Shown here in pieces: positions 42,395 through 49,015 of a DNA stretch of 49,015 nt. The position numbers were made by a program, and so were the translations under genes. The stretch spans positions 1 through 49,015 of the forward strand of contig JBQCGP010000007.1 in assembly GCA_051955535.1 (NCBI GenBank), in the 5' to 3' direction. Numbering within the stretch: the stretch's first letter is position 1; each line of letters begins with the position of its first letter. Origin of the DNA: 13-2-20CM-68-14 sp051955535. GTDB taxonomy: Bacteria > Actinomycetota > Thermoleophilia > Gaiellales > Gaiellaceae. The notes beneath the pieces were generated by a model. It saw only the letters and a program-made list of their open reading frames with translations. It did not search any database and was not told the origin of the DNA.

Positions 42395-45328
42395 ATGGCC
42401 GCAAAGCTCACCACCCTTTCGGCGTTCATCGCCGCCGCAATCGTCCTCTCGGCAGCCTCGCCCGCCGCGGCTGTCGACAACTCAGCCCTTTCGACACCGT
42501 CCGTTCTATCCCCGGCCTCAGCGGCCGTCCTCGACTCAGTTCCCCCCTTCGCCTGGACGCCGGTGGGGGCGGCAGATCACTACGAGTTCCAGATCGCAGC
42601 CGACGCCGGCTTCAACTCACCGGTGCTCGGCCGCGGCTATGACGACTTCACGACCCAGAACACGCGCGCGACGCTGCTGAAGACGATCCCGAACGGGACG
42701 TACTACTGGCGCGTTCGCTCCGTCGGGAAGGACGGCTCCGTCTCGCCCTGGACCGCGGGCCGCTCGTTCCGAAAGGCGTGGACCGCCTCGGCGGCGCTGC
42801 AGTCGCCTGCCGGCGGCTCCGGGCTCTCCTTCGGGACCGACGCGCTCAAGCTCGCCTGGTCGCCGGTGCCGGGAGCCGCGAACTACCTCGTCTCGGTCGC
42901 GACGGACCCGTCGCTCGGATCGCTCGCCTTCCACACGGCCAACGACCCGACCGGGATCCCGCAGGTGCAGGCGAACTCGCTGGCCATCTCCATCGCGCTC
43001 GCGACCGGCACGTACTACTGGGGCGTGACCCCGGTAGACGCGGAAGGCAACCGCGGCGCCCCTTCGCCGGTCGCGTCGTTCTCCTGGTCGTGGCCGTCGA
43101 CGACGACGCCGACCCTCACCGACCTCGATTCGACCGACCCCGAGGTCTTCGACCCGAAATTCTCCTGGAATCCGGTTGCCGGCGCCGCGAAGTACGAGGT
43201 CGAGATCAACTCCTCGTCCGACTTCGCGCCGGGCTCGAAGGTCTGCTGCACGGGGACCACGATCGCAACCTCGCTGTCCCCGACGGCCCTCCTGAAGGAC
43301 AATGTGTACTACTGGCGCGTCCGCGCCTACGACCCGGACGGGAACGCCGGGGTATGGAACAACGGTGCGCCGTTCACGAAGACGTTCGACAAGACGGCGC
43401 CCGCCGGGCCCGTCACCGGGACGGCGATCAAGAACCTGCACATGCGCGACAACACCACCGACGACACGGTCACGGCCGACGCGGATCACGACCTCTCGAA
43501 CGGCTTCCAGACCACGACGCCCGTCGTCTCCTGGAACGCTGTACCGGGCGCATCCAGCTACGAGGTGCAGGTCTCCAGCTGGAACGGTTCGACGTGTTCT
43601 CCCGTGGTGCAGACCGTGAAGACGTCGGTTCCTTCCTGGACTCCCCTCGGTGCGTCGCCGGCGGCAAATCCGGCCGGCACGCTCTTCCCGACACCTGCGT
43701 CCGACTTCCCGGCAATCACGCCAGGCTCGTACTGCCTCCGCGTCAGTGCCCGTTCCGATCGGGTCGGCCTGGACGAGGTGTTCGGCGATCCGGTCTACCT
43801 CAAGAACGGGAACACAGACGACTCCTCGCCGAACCCGCAGGCGCCCGCCTTCACGTGGACGGGGTATCCGAGCGGCGGCGCCGCCGGATGCACCTTCGGC
43901 GTCCTCTATCCGTGCTCGGGCGACTACCTCGCACCGCAGTTCGGCACCACTTCCAGCACGACGCCGCTCTTCACCTGGAACGCGCTCAACGGAGCGCAGA
44001 GCTACTTCGTGGTCGTCTCGAAGGACCAGAACTTCAGCAACGTCGTCGACGAGGGCTTCACGACGATTCCGGCCTACTCCCCCCGCAGCGGGTCGTCGAA
44101 GCCGACCACGTACCCGGACGAGACGACGAGCTACTACTGGATGGTCCTGCCTTCACCCAACCTCAACGGGTCGAACCCGAGCCCGATCGACGTCGCCCAC
44201 TCCAACTACGACAATTTCCAGAAGCAATCGACTCCGCCGTCGTTGCTCAGCCCATCGAGCGGGACGACATTCTTCGATCAGCCGACGTTCCGCTGGTCAC
44301 CGGTGCTCGGCGCCCGAAAGTACGAGTTCCAGGTCGCGCAGGACCCGAGCTTCGGCAGCCCGATCGACGATGTGACGACCGACGCGACCGCGTACTCGAG
44401 CAACACGACGTACCCGGCCGACACGGTCCTCTACTGGCGCGTCCGCGCGTCTGACGAGAACGGGATCGGGCTGTCGTGGTCGGCGACGGGCACTTTCCAG
44501 AAAACGCTGGCCGCGCCGGTCCCCAGCCCGACCAACCCGACCGCTGGCGAGTACCTGCCTGTCTGGACGTGGAGCTCGGTCAACGGCGCGGTGTCCTACG
44601 ACCTGGCCATCGACCAGCCTGACGGCACGACGCGGAACTTCACCAATTTCCGGATGCCGGCGACCTCGTTCCAAACGCTGACCGGCACGGGCATCTTCCA
44701 CTGGCGCGTCCGGGCCGAGTTCCCGAAGCAGGGCACGGGCACCACGCCGGGCCCGTGGTCCGTGTCGTCGCCCTTCACGCGGTCGATCGGCGAGCCGGGC
44801 GGTCTCAAGACCGACTCCGATCCCAACCACGTGTTGCTCTCGTGGGCACCGAAGCTCGGCGTCAAGCAGTACAAGGTGGAGGTTTCCGGCCGCCCGGACT
44901 TCGCGTCGACCGTCGAATCCGTTACGACCGACAACACCGCGTACGCGCCGAAGCTCTCGAACGTCGCCTACCTGAGCGGGAACCAGCTCTACTGGCGCGT
45001 TGCCGGCGTGGACGCGGACAACAACGTCGGCGACTTCTCGCCGGCGCAGGCGCTGAGCCTCTTCCCGAAGCTGAAGATCTCGGTCAAGGGCAGTCTGCGC
45101 AAGAAGCGCCGCGGGCAGGTCACGGTCACGGTGAGGAACGCCGCCGGAACCTGGATGCACGGCGTCAAGGTGGCCGTTACGGGCGCGGGCGTAAAAGCCC
45201 GGCCGCGGTCGACCAACACCTTCGGCTCCGTGCGCTTCACGCTCCGGCCGACCAAGCGAGGACGGGTCCTCTTCACCGCGAGGAAGTCCGGCTTCCAGTC
45301 CGCCGGAATCACCCTTCGGGTCAGGTAG
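42395..45328 (+). CDS. Secreted multi-repeat fibronectin type III-like protein
   Basis: 977 residues from ATG 42395 with a signal peptide (MAAKLTTLSAFIAAAIVLSA, cleavage near AAA-VDNS). About eight beta-sandwich repeats of 90-120 residues follow, each with a YEFQ/YEVQ-type strand and the closing YYWRVRA-D-GN block, e.g. YEFQIAADAGFNS, YLVSVATDPSLGS, YEVEINSSSDFA, YKVEVSGRPDFAS. A last Ig-like domain (about 890-977, basic linker GSLRKKRRGQVTV) closes the chain. No catalytic motif seen; it is probably a surface or adhesin-like scaffold. No Shine-Dalgarno stands right before the ATG; AAAGGAG is 33 bases away and faces a GTG in another frame. Confidence 0.85.
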   Translation: MAAKLTTLSAFIAAAIVLSAASPAAAVDNSALSTPSVLSPASAAVLDSVPPFAWTPVGAADHYEFQIAADAGFNSPVLGRGYDDFTTQNTRATLLKTIPNGTYYWRVRSVGKDGSVSPWTAGRSFRKAWTASAALQSPAGGSGLSFGTDALKLAWSPVPGAANYLVSVATDPSLGSLAFHTANDPTGIPQVQANSLAISIALATGTYYWGVTPVDAEGNRGAPSPVASFSWSWPSTTTPTLTDLDSTDPEVFDPKFSWNPVAGAAKYEVEINSSSDFAPGSKVCCTGTTIATSLSPTALLKDNVYYWRVRAYDPDGNAGVWNNGAPFTKTFDKTAPAGPVTGTAIKNLHMRDNTTDDTVTADADHDLSNGFQTTTPVVSWNAVPGASSYEVQVSSWNGSTCSPVVQTVKTSVPSWTPLGASPAANPAGTLFPTPASDFPAITPGSYCLRVSARSDRVGLDEVFGDPVYLKNGNTDDSSPNPQAPAFTWTGYPSGGAAGCTFGVLYPCSGDYLAPQFGTTSSTTPLFTWNALNGAQSYFVVVSKDQNFSNVVDEGFTTIPAYSPRSGSSKPTTYPDETTSYYWMVLPSPNLNGSNPSPIDVAHSNYDNFQKQSTPPSLLSPSSGTTFFDQPTFRWSPVLGARKYEFQVAQDPSFGSPIDDVTTDATAYSSNTTYPADTVLYWRVRASDENGIGLSWSATGTFQKTLAAPVPSPTNPTAGEYLPVWTWSSVNGAVSYDLAIDQPDGTTRNFTNFRMPATSFQTLTGTGIFHWRVRAEFPKQGTGTTPGPWSVSSPFTRSIGEPGGLKTDSDPNHVLLSWAPKLGVKQYKVEVSGRPDFASTVESVTTDNTAYAPKLSNVAYLSGNQLYWRVAGVDADNNVGDFSPAQALSLFPKLKISVKGSLRKKRRGQVTVTVRNAAGTWMHGVKVAVTGAGVKARPRSTNTFGSVRFTLRPTKRGRVLFTARKSGFQSAGITLRVR

Positions 45329-45878
45329 AGCCAGACGTGGGCAGGGTCGCGGCCTTCGGCTGCGACCCGCCCGCGCGGTAGGCCAGCAGTCCGGCCACCA
45401 GCGCCGCTGACCCCACGTACAGCGCGCTCGCCCACGGCGAGCCGCTGTCGGTCCCGGACAAGATCCCGTGGCCGAAGGCGAGGCCCCAGACGGCGAAATT
45501 GAGGTAGTGCGTGCGTCGCCAGAAGCGGTACGACAGCCGCTTGCGGTAGCGGTTGGCGATCGCGAGCGCCAGCAGCAGCTCCGCGCCGACGACGCCGATC
45601 GCCGTCGCGAAGGGTCGGTAGGACGACGCGCCCGGCACGAGGACCGCGCGAAGCGAGAAGGGCATGTACGCATCCGCGAAGAGGGTCAGCACGTGAAGGG
45701 AGACGAATGCGCCGGTGAGCAGGCCGGCGAAGCGGTGGACGTCCTCGATCGCGAAGCGGGGCCAGGCGCGGGACTGAGCGCGCCCCGACAGCAGCAGGCC
45801 GAGCGCGACGGCGATCGTCAACAGAGCGAACGCCGTCATCCCGCTGGCACGGGCGAGATACCACTCGAACTGGGTCAC
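45321..45878 (-). CDS. Ferric-reductase-like transmembrane (heme b) protein
   Basis: 185-residue membrane protein with about five helices. Paired histidines fit the ferric reductase / cytochrome b561-like superfamily: HRFAGLLTGAFVSLHVL and RRTHYLNFAVWGLAFGHGILSG. It has no FAD/NAD domain, so electrons must come from a partner; the ApbE gene downstream suggests covalent-flavin proteins. GTG start near 45878. It converges on the FN3-like gene with an 8-base overlap. Confidence 0.85.
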   Translation of the reverse strand: MTQFEWYLARASGMTAFALLTIAVALGLLLSGRAQSRAWPRFAIEDVHRFAGLLTGAFVSLHVLTLFADAYMPFSLRAVLVPGASSYRPFATAIGVVGAELLLALAIANRYRKRLSYRFWRRTHYLNFAVWGLAFGHGILSGTDSGSPWASALYVGSAALVAGLLAYRAGGSQPKAATLPTSGST

Positions 45879-45912
45879 AACGTCACCTCGCCCTGTGCGG
45901 TCTGAGAGCCGC

Positions 45913-45980
45913 CTTGCGACTCGGGTTTAACGGCCGCGCCGCGCATGTCGGCGCGGCCTCTTAGACGGCATCGCAAGCGA
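45913..45980. repeat. Dispersed hairpin repeat, GGCRTCGCAAGCGA family, copy B
   Basis: CTTGCGA (45913-45919) and TCGCAAG (45971-45977) form an outer stem around TCGGGTTTAACGG and a perfect inner stem GGCCGCGCCG (45932-45941) / CGGCGCGGCC (45949-45958). The tail GGCATCGCAAGCGA (45967-45980) is identical to copy A. It lies in the 106-base gap between ferric-reductase-like gene and apbE. Confidence 0.65.
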
Positions 45981-45984
45981 AGCC

Positions 45985-46833
45985 TCAGGCCGCCCGAGCC
46001 GGCTCGAGCGCCTCGCGCCAGGCCTTGTTCGAGACTTCGACGCCCGCCGTGCGGAAGCACCCGGCGAGTCCGCGCTCGTCGAGCCAGTCCGGCCCTTCGT
46101 CGCCGAGCAGGAACGCCGCTTTCGCGGCGACGTCGGCCTCGAGGCAGCTGCCTGCGGCCACGGTGACCTCCTGCCAGGGCGAGGTGGAAGGCCGGCCGGT
46201 GCGGGGGTCGATCAGATGGTGCTGGACCGTGCCGCCGCGCAGCCAGCGCCGCGCCGTGGTGCCGCTCGTCGCGAGACCGCCATTGCGGAGGGTCAGCGAG
46301 CCGCCGCCCGGCAGCCCGACCACCGCGGCCCCGCGCACGGCGACATCGCCGCCCGCGGCGACGAAACCGTCGCCCTCCAGCTCATTGGCGGCGGCGTCGA
46401 CGGCAAGGCCCTTGACGACGCAGTTGAGGTCGAACTTCGTCCCGGGATAGCGGAAGACCAGGCGCCCGGCGATGCGGACGTGCCGCCAGCTGCCCACATC
46501 GGCCGGTCTCGGGGCAGGCCCGTCGCCGGTGAGCTCGGCGAAGTCGCGGTCGTAGCCTGCCGCCTCGATCGCCGCGCCGAGGGTCGGGTCGACGAGGCCG
46601 TCGGTCCGTCGCGCGGCGTCGAGCGCGAGGGCGAGCACTCGGGCGAAGGTTGGCGAGGCTGCCACGAACTCGGCGGCGCCGGCATTGACGCGGTTCAGCT
46701 CGCTATCCGGCCGAAACCGGGTGAAGGTCTGCTCCAGCGTCGCAAAGAGATCTTCGATCGCCTCGAGCTCGCTCGGAGTCGCGCCGCTGACGACGACCTC
46801 GGCGCCCATGGCGCGGAAGCGGTCAGGAGACAT
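45985..46833 (-). CDS. apbE: FAD:protein FMN transferase (ApbE family)
   Basis: 282 residues. ApbE attaches FMN to threonine of target proteins using FAD. Signatures: FRAMGAEVVVSG at the start, RFRPDSELNRVNA, FDLNCVVKGLAVDAA (the DlgGiaKG block), FVAAGGDVAVRG, and HHLIDPRTGRPSTSPW. It has no lipoprotein signal, so it would act inside the cell. The ATG at 46833 overlaps the preceding 91-residue gene by 11 bases. The neighbouring protein has no FMN_bind domain, so the flavinylated target is not identified. Confidence 0.92.
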   Translation of the reverse strand: MSPDRFRAMGAEVVVSGATPSELEAIEDLFATLEQTFTRFRPDSELNRVNAGAAEFVAASPTFARVLALALDAARRTDGLVDPTLGAAIEAAGYDRDFAELTGDGPAPRPADVGSWRHVRIAGRLVFRYPGTKFDLNCVVKGLAVDAAANELEGDGFVAAGGDVAVRGAAVVGLPGGGSLTLRNGGLATSGTTARRWLRGGTVQHHLIDPRTGRPSTSPWQEVTVAAGSCLEADVAAKAAFLLGDEGPDWLDERGLAGCFRTAGVEVSNKAWREALEPARAA

Positions 46834-47098
46834 GGGTTTGCACCTGGGGCTGGCTCGTCGAGGGAGCGATCGAGAAGTCACCCGAGCTCCCGCCCTGGAA
46901 GTCGTTCGAGCTCTCGTCCTGGAAGTCAGAGCTCGTGGACGGCGAAGAGGAGCCGGCGGAGCGGGTCGCCCGCGCGGTGTGGCCCGGGTGCGTGACGCGG
47001 GCGAGCGCGCCGGCGACGACCAGGCCGGCCGCTGCCGCAACGGCGAGCGCGCTCTTGACGCCGCCCGCCCGCCGTCGTGCCGATTCGATCCGGGACAC
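46823..47098 (-). CDS. Small membrane-anchored low-complexity protein
   Basis: 91 residues, family not recognised. A basic N-terminus (MSRIESARRRAGGVKS), one helix (ALAVAAAAGLVVAGALA), then an outer Ser/Asp/Gly-rich stretch with the repeats DFQDESSNDFQGGSSGDF and an end rich in Gln/Thr (PQVQTHVS). It begins just past the stop of the 231-residue gene and overlaps apbE by 11 bases. Its position between the exported protein and apbE suggests an envelope redox partner, but no cofactor site is visible. Confidence 0.65.
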   Translation of the reverse strand: MSRIESARRRAGGVKSALAVAAAAGLVVAGALARVTHPGHTARATRSAGSSSPSTSSDFQDESSNDFQGGSSGDFSIAPSTSQPQVQTHVS

Positions 47099-47794
47099 CT
47101 AGATCCCCAGCGCGGGCCCAGGGCCGGGGACGCCGGCGTCGTCGTCGCCGCGCGGCGGGCCGCCGTCGAAGTGACGGAAGCCGAAGCCGAACTTCGGCTG
47201 GGTCCCGTTGACGAAGTTGGTCATGTGGGACTTCAGGTCGCTCAGGATCGAGCTCTCCTGCGACTTCGTGAGCCGACCTGATTTGACCGCGGCGTCGAGT
47301 TTCTCCTTCGCGTCCGCGACCAGCGCGTTGATCAGTCCGTCGACGGACTTGTTGTGCGCCTTGGCGACATCGGCGAGCGTCTTGCCGCTCTCGAGCTGCG
47401 TGCGCAGCTGGTCCTCCGTCACCCCGAGGTAGCTCGCCGCGGCGTCGAGGCCCCGTCCGAACATGCCGAAAGCGTGGTGCATGCCGAGCCCGGGGCCGCC
47501 GAAGATCGGAAAGTCGCCGGACTCGATGTGCTGCTTCAGCTCTTCACCCTGAGCCTTCGTGAGCCGGCCCGCGGCGACGGCGGCGTCGACCCGGTTCTCG
47601 AGCGCCTTCTTGAGCGCCGAGCTGAGCGCGCTCGGCGTGACCCCGAGCTGTTGCGCCGCGTCGTTCAACACCGCCTGGCTCTCCTGCTTGGGCGAGCCGC
47701 CGAGCTGGTCAGCGGCAAGCGCCGCCCCACCGCCGGCGACCGCGAGACCGGCGACCGTGCCCGCGATCAACCGTGGTTTGAGCCTGCTTGCCAT
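47099..47794 (-). CDS. Secreted protein with two LGVT helical repeats
   Basis: 231 residues with an N-terminal signal (RLIAGTVAGLAVAGGGAALAA). Two related segments follow: LGVTPSALSSALKKALENR with VDAAVAAGRLTKAQG (about 50-90), and LGVTEDQLRTQLESGKTLAD with LDAAVKSGRLTKSQ (about 123-185). Between and after them are Gly/His/Met- and Phe-rich loops (GMHHAFGMFGRG, FGFGFRHFDGG). The repeats look like small helical bundles as in actinobacterial envelope proteins with no known role. ATG at 47794 with AAAGGAG upstream. Confidence 0.75.
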   Translation of the reverse strand: MASRLKPRLIAGTVAGLAVAGGGAALAADQLGGSPKQESQAVLNDAAQQLGVTPSALSSALKKALENRVDAAVAAGRLTKAQGEELKQHIESGDFPIFGGPGLGMHHAFGMFGRGLDAAASYLGVTEDQLRTQLESGKTLADVAKAHNKSVDGLINALVADAKEKLDAAVKSGRLTKSQESSILSDLKSHMTNFVNGTQPKFGFGFRHFDGGPPRGDDDAGVPGPGPALGI

Positions 47795-48079
47795 CGGGGT
47801 GCTCCTTTCGTGGTTTGCCCTCCGTACCGAACCACGGCGGTGTGAGATCCGACTGAGAGCGCCCTAAGAACTCGTTAAGAGGAGGAGCGCCGACCTTCGG
47901 CTCAACCATGCGTCCTCCGGCCCGGTCGGCAGCCGTCTGGTACCCCAGCGGGTACCCGTTCCCGTGCTACGAGCGCAGCCGCGTTTCGCAGCCGAGTCTT
48001 AGTCGGGGCCTAACGGACCGAACGTCGGTGGCGTCCAAAGGAGGTCCGATACACGCACACAGAAGGAGAGAACAGCACC
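47795..48079. other. Divergent promoter region of the two secreted-protein genes
   Basis: 285 bases. AAAGGAG and GAAGGAGA ribosome sites are visible for the two flanking genes. TTAAG/CTTAG-like repeats (CCTAAGAACTCGTTAAGAGG near 47862-47881 and CTTAGTCGGGGCCTAACGG near 47998-48016) could be regulator sites. No other gene seen. Confidence 0.45.
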
Positions 48080-48919
48080 ATGCCAAAACGATTTGTTGCG
48101 CTTGCCACCATGGCTTCCGCGCTTGCGGTCGCGGCCGCGGTCGGCCTCGCTGGGGGCGCCAGCGGCGCCGGGTCGCTACCGACCCTGACCATCGCGCTCA
48201 CCGGCATCAAGGGCGTCTCAGTCTCGGGCAGCCAGGCCTCGGGCGCGGTCAGCCTCGTCTCGACGTTCAAGGGCAAGGCGCCGCAGGGCGAAGACCAGGG
48301 CCCGGCCTTCGGGCTCCTGCGCCTGAGGCCCGGGGTGTCGATGCAGCAGGCAATCGGCGCGGTCCAGAGCCATCACGGCGACCTCAACGCGCTCTCTCCC
48401 TACGGCACGATGCTTCTCGACAGCTCCCCAGCCAGGGTGCAGACCGTCCTGACGCCCGGTAACTACGTCGCGCTCAACGCCACCGGGAACGGCGAGCCCG
48501 CCTTCGCACCCTTCACCGTCACCCAGTCCCCGTCTCCGGCGGCGTTGCCGGCCGCGAACGCGACGGAGACCGCGGTCGACCTCGGCTTCCGGGGCCCAAC
48601 CGTGCTCCACAACGGGACGATCGTGCGGGCCCAGAACCACGGCTGGCTCGTGCACATGATCGCCCTCGTGGGCGTCCGCGACGCCGCCACCGGCCAGAAG
48701 TTGATGGCGCTGGTGCGGGCCGGCAAGAACAAGCAGGCGCAACGGCTCGTGAACAGGAACTTCGTCGAGCTCCTCGGTCCGTCCTCGCCCGGTGCCGTCC
48801 AGCAGCAGGTCCTCCACGCCGCCCCCGGCTACTACGTCGAGGCGTGCTTCATGGACACCCAAAACGGACACGAGCACGCCGATCTCGGAATGGAAAGACT
48901 GGTCCGGATCGTCCGCTAG
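48080..48919 (+). CDS. Secreted protein with cupredoxin-like C-terminus
   Basis: 279 residues: signal peptide (MPKRFVALATMASALAVAAAVGLAG), a first beta-rich domain of about 120 residues, and a second with GYYVEACFMDTQNGHEH and DLGMERLVRIV. Cys256, His264/266 and Met271 have the order and spacing of a cupredoxin C-terminal copper loop (C-x-H-x-M). The first histidine ligand (candidates near 207 in HMIALVGV or HGWLVH) is plausible but unproven. ATG with GAAGGAGA upstream; terminator-like hairpin follows. Confidence 0.7.
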   Translation: MPKRFVALATMASALAVAAAVGLAGGASGAGSLPTLTIALTGIKGVSVSGSQASGAVSLVSTFKGKAPQGEDQGPAFGLLRLRPGVSMQQAIGAVQSHHGDLNALSPYGTMLLDSSPARVQTVLTPGNYVALNATGNGEPAFAPFTVTQSPSPAALPAANATETAVDLGFRGPTVLHNGTIVRAQNHGWLVHMIALVGVRDAATGQKLMALVRAGKNKQAQRLVNRNFVELLGPSSPGAVQQQVLHAAPGYYVEACFMDTQNGHEHADLGMERLVRIVR

Positions 48920-48932
48920 GAACCCTACGGAA

Positions 48933-48960
48933 GCGGGGGCCGCCCTCCCGGCCCCCCCGC
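48933..48960 (+). terminator. GC-rich terminator-like hairpin after the cupredoxin-like gene
   Basis: GCGGGGGCCG (48933-48942), 6-base loop, CGGCCCCCCCGC (48949-48960), with one or two unpaired C. It starts 14 bases after the stop. No U run, as often in high-GC genomes. Confidence 0.55.
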
Positions 48961-49015
48961 CGCCACAGGCCCACCGGGCGCGCATCCACCCCACTGCCGG
49001 GGGCTTCGGGTCCCC

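Noticed and set aside
47908..48462. 185-codon + frame overlapping the cupredoxin-like gene
   Set aside because: Different frame over the same DNA, no ribosome site, no domain; the 48080 frame has a signal peptide and GAAGGAGA.

Overview
The window reads as chromosomal DNA of a high-GC actinobacterium, most likely of the Thermoleophilia (Gaiellales/Solirubrobacterales type); the class is inferred from gene content, with no marker tree behind it. Supporting signs are very high GC, frequent GTG/TTG starts, the actinobacterial order murJ-lepA-hemW-hrcA-dnaJ-prmA ... phoH-ybeY-cdd-era, a fused CofG-CofH protein (FbiC) for cofactor F420 with two PPOX-type F420/flavin proteins nearby, and an NrtR-nadBCA locus. 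No tRNA, rRNA, CRISPR array or transposase was seen.

Layout. 1-1.0 kb: an amidinotransferase/DDAH-like gene on +. 1.0-19.0 kb: an almost unbroken minus-strand run. In order of transcription it holds murJ, lepA, hemW, hrcA, dnaJ, prmA, mtaB, a HIT gene and yqeY; then phoH, ybeY, a DgkA-PAP2 fusion, cdd, era and a HAD phosphatase; then deoC, a full ALDH, a short ALDH and an IGPS-like barrel. Most joints overlap or are a few bases apart. 19.3-19.6 kb: rpsT on + with a compact hairpin leader. 19.6-24.4 kb (minus): an ECF sigma factor with its membrane partner, and comEA-comEC-holA, with comEC frameshifted. 24.6-27.1 kb: leuS behind a strong attenuator candidate. 27.2-35.3 kb: a cupin gene (+), then on minus two PPOX proteins, HMG-CoA lyase-like, DUF255, a LivM remnant, an orphan solute-binding protein and fbiC. 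35.4-39.8 kb: a secreted HExxH protein (+), nadB-nadC-nadA (minus) and the divergent regulator nrtR (+) with a palindromic operator between them. 39.8-41.2 kb: a promoter, a 16-residue leader peptide and rsgA (+). 41.2-49 kb: a Rieske oxygenase, a 977-residue secreted FN3-like repeat protein, and an envelope redox group (ferric-reductase-like membrane protein, ApbE, two small exported/membrane proteins, a secreted protein with a cupredoxin-like tail).

Themes. Besides the housekeeping cores (wall precursor flipping, translation factors, chaperones, tRNA and 16S maturation) the window has three coherent metabolic units: deoxyribose-phosphate breakdown (DeoC plus ALDH), NAD synthesis under NrtR, and F420. 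The most unusual content is intergenic. There are three families of short structured repeats: a CCCCACCC hairpin with a conserved tail (4 copies), a hairpin followed by GGCRTCGCAAGCGA (3 copies), and an inverted-repeat element that begins inside a TAG stop codon (2 copies). There are also two translated-leader candidates, before leuS and before rsgA.
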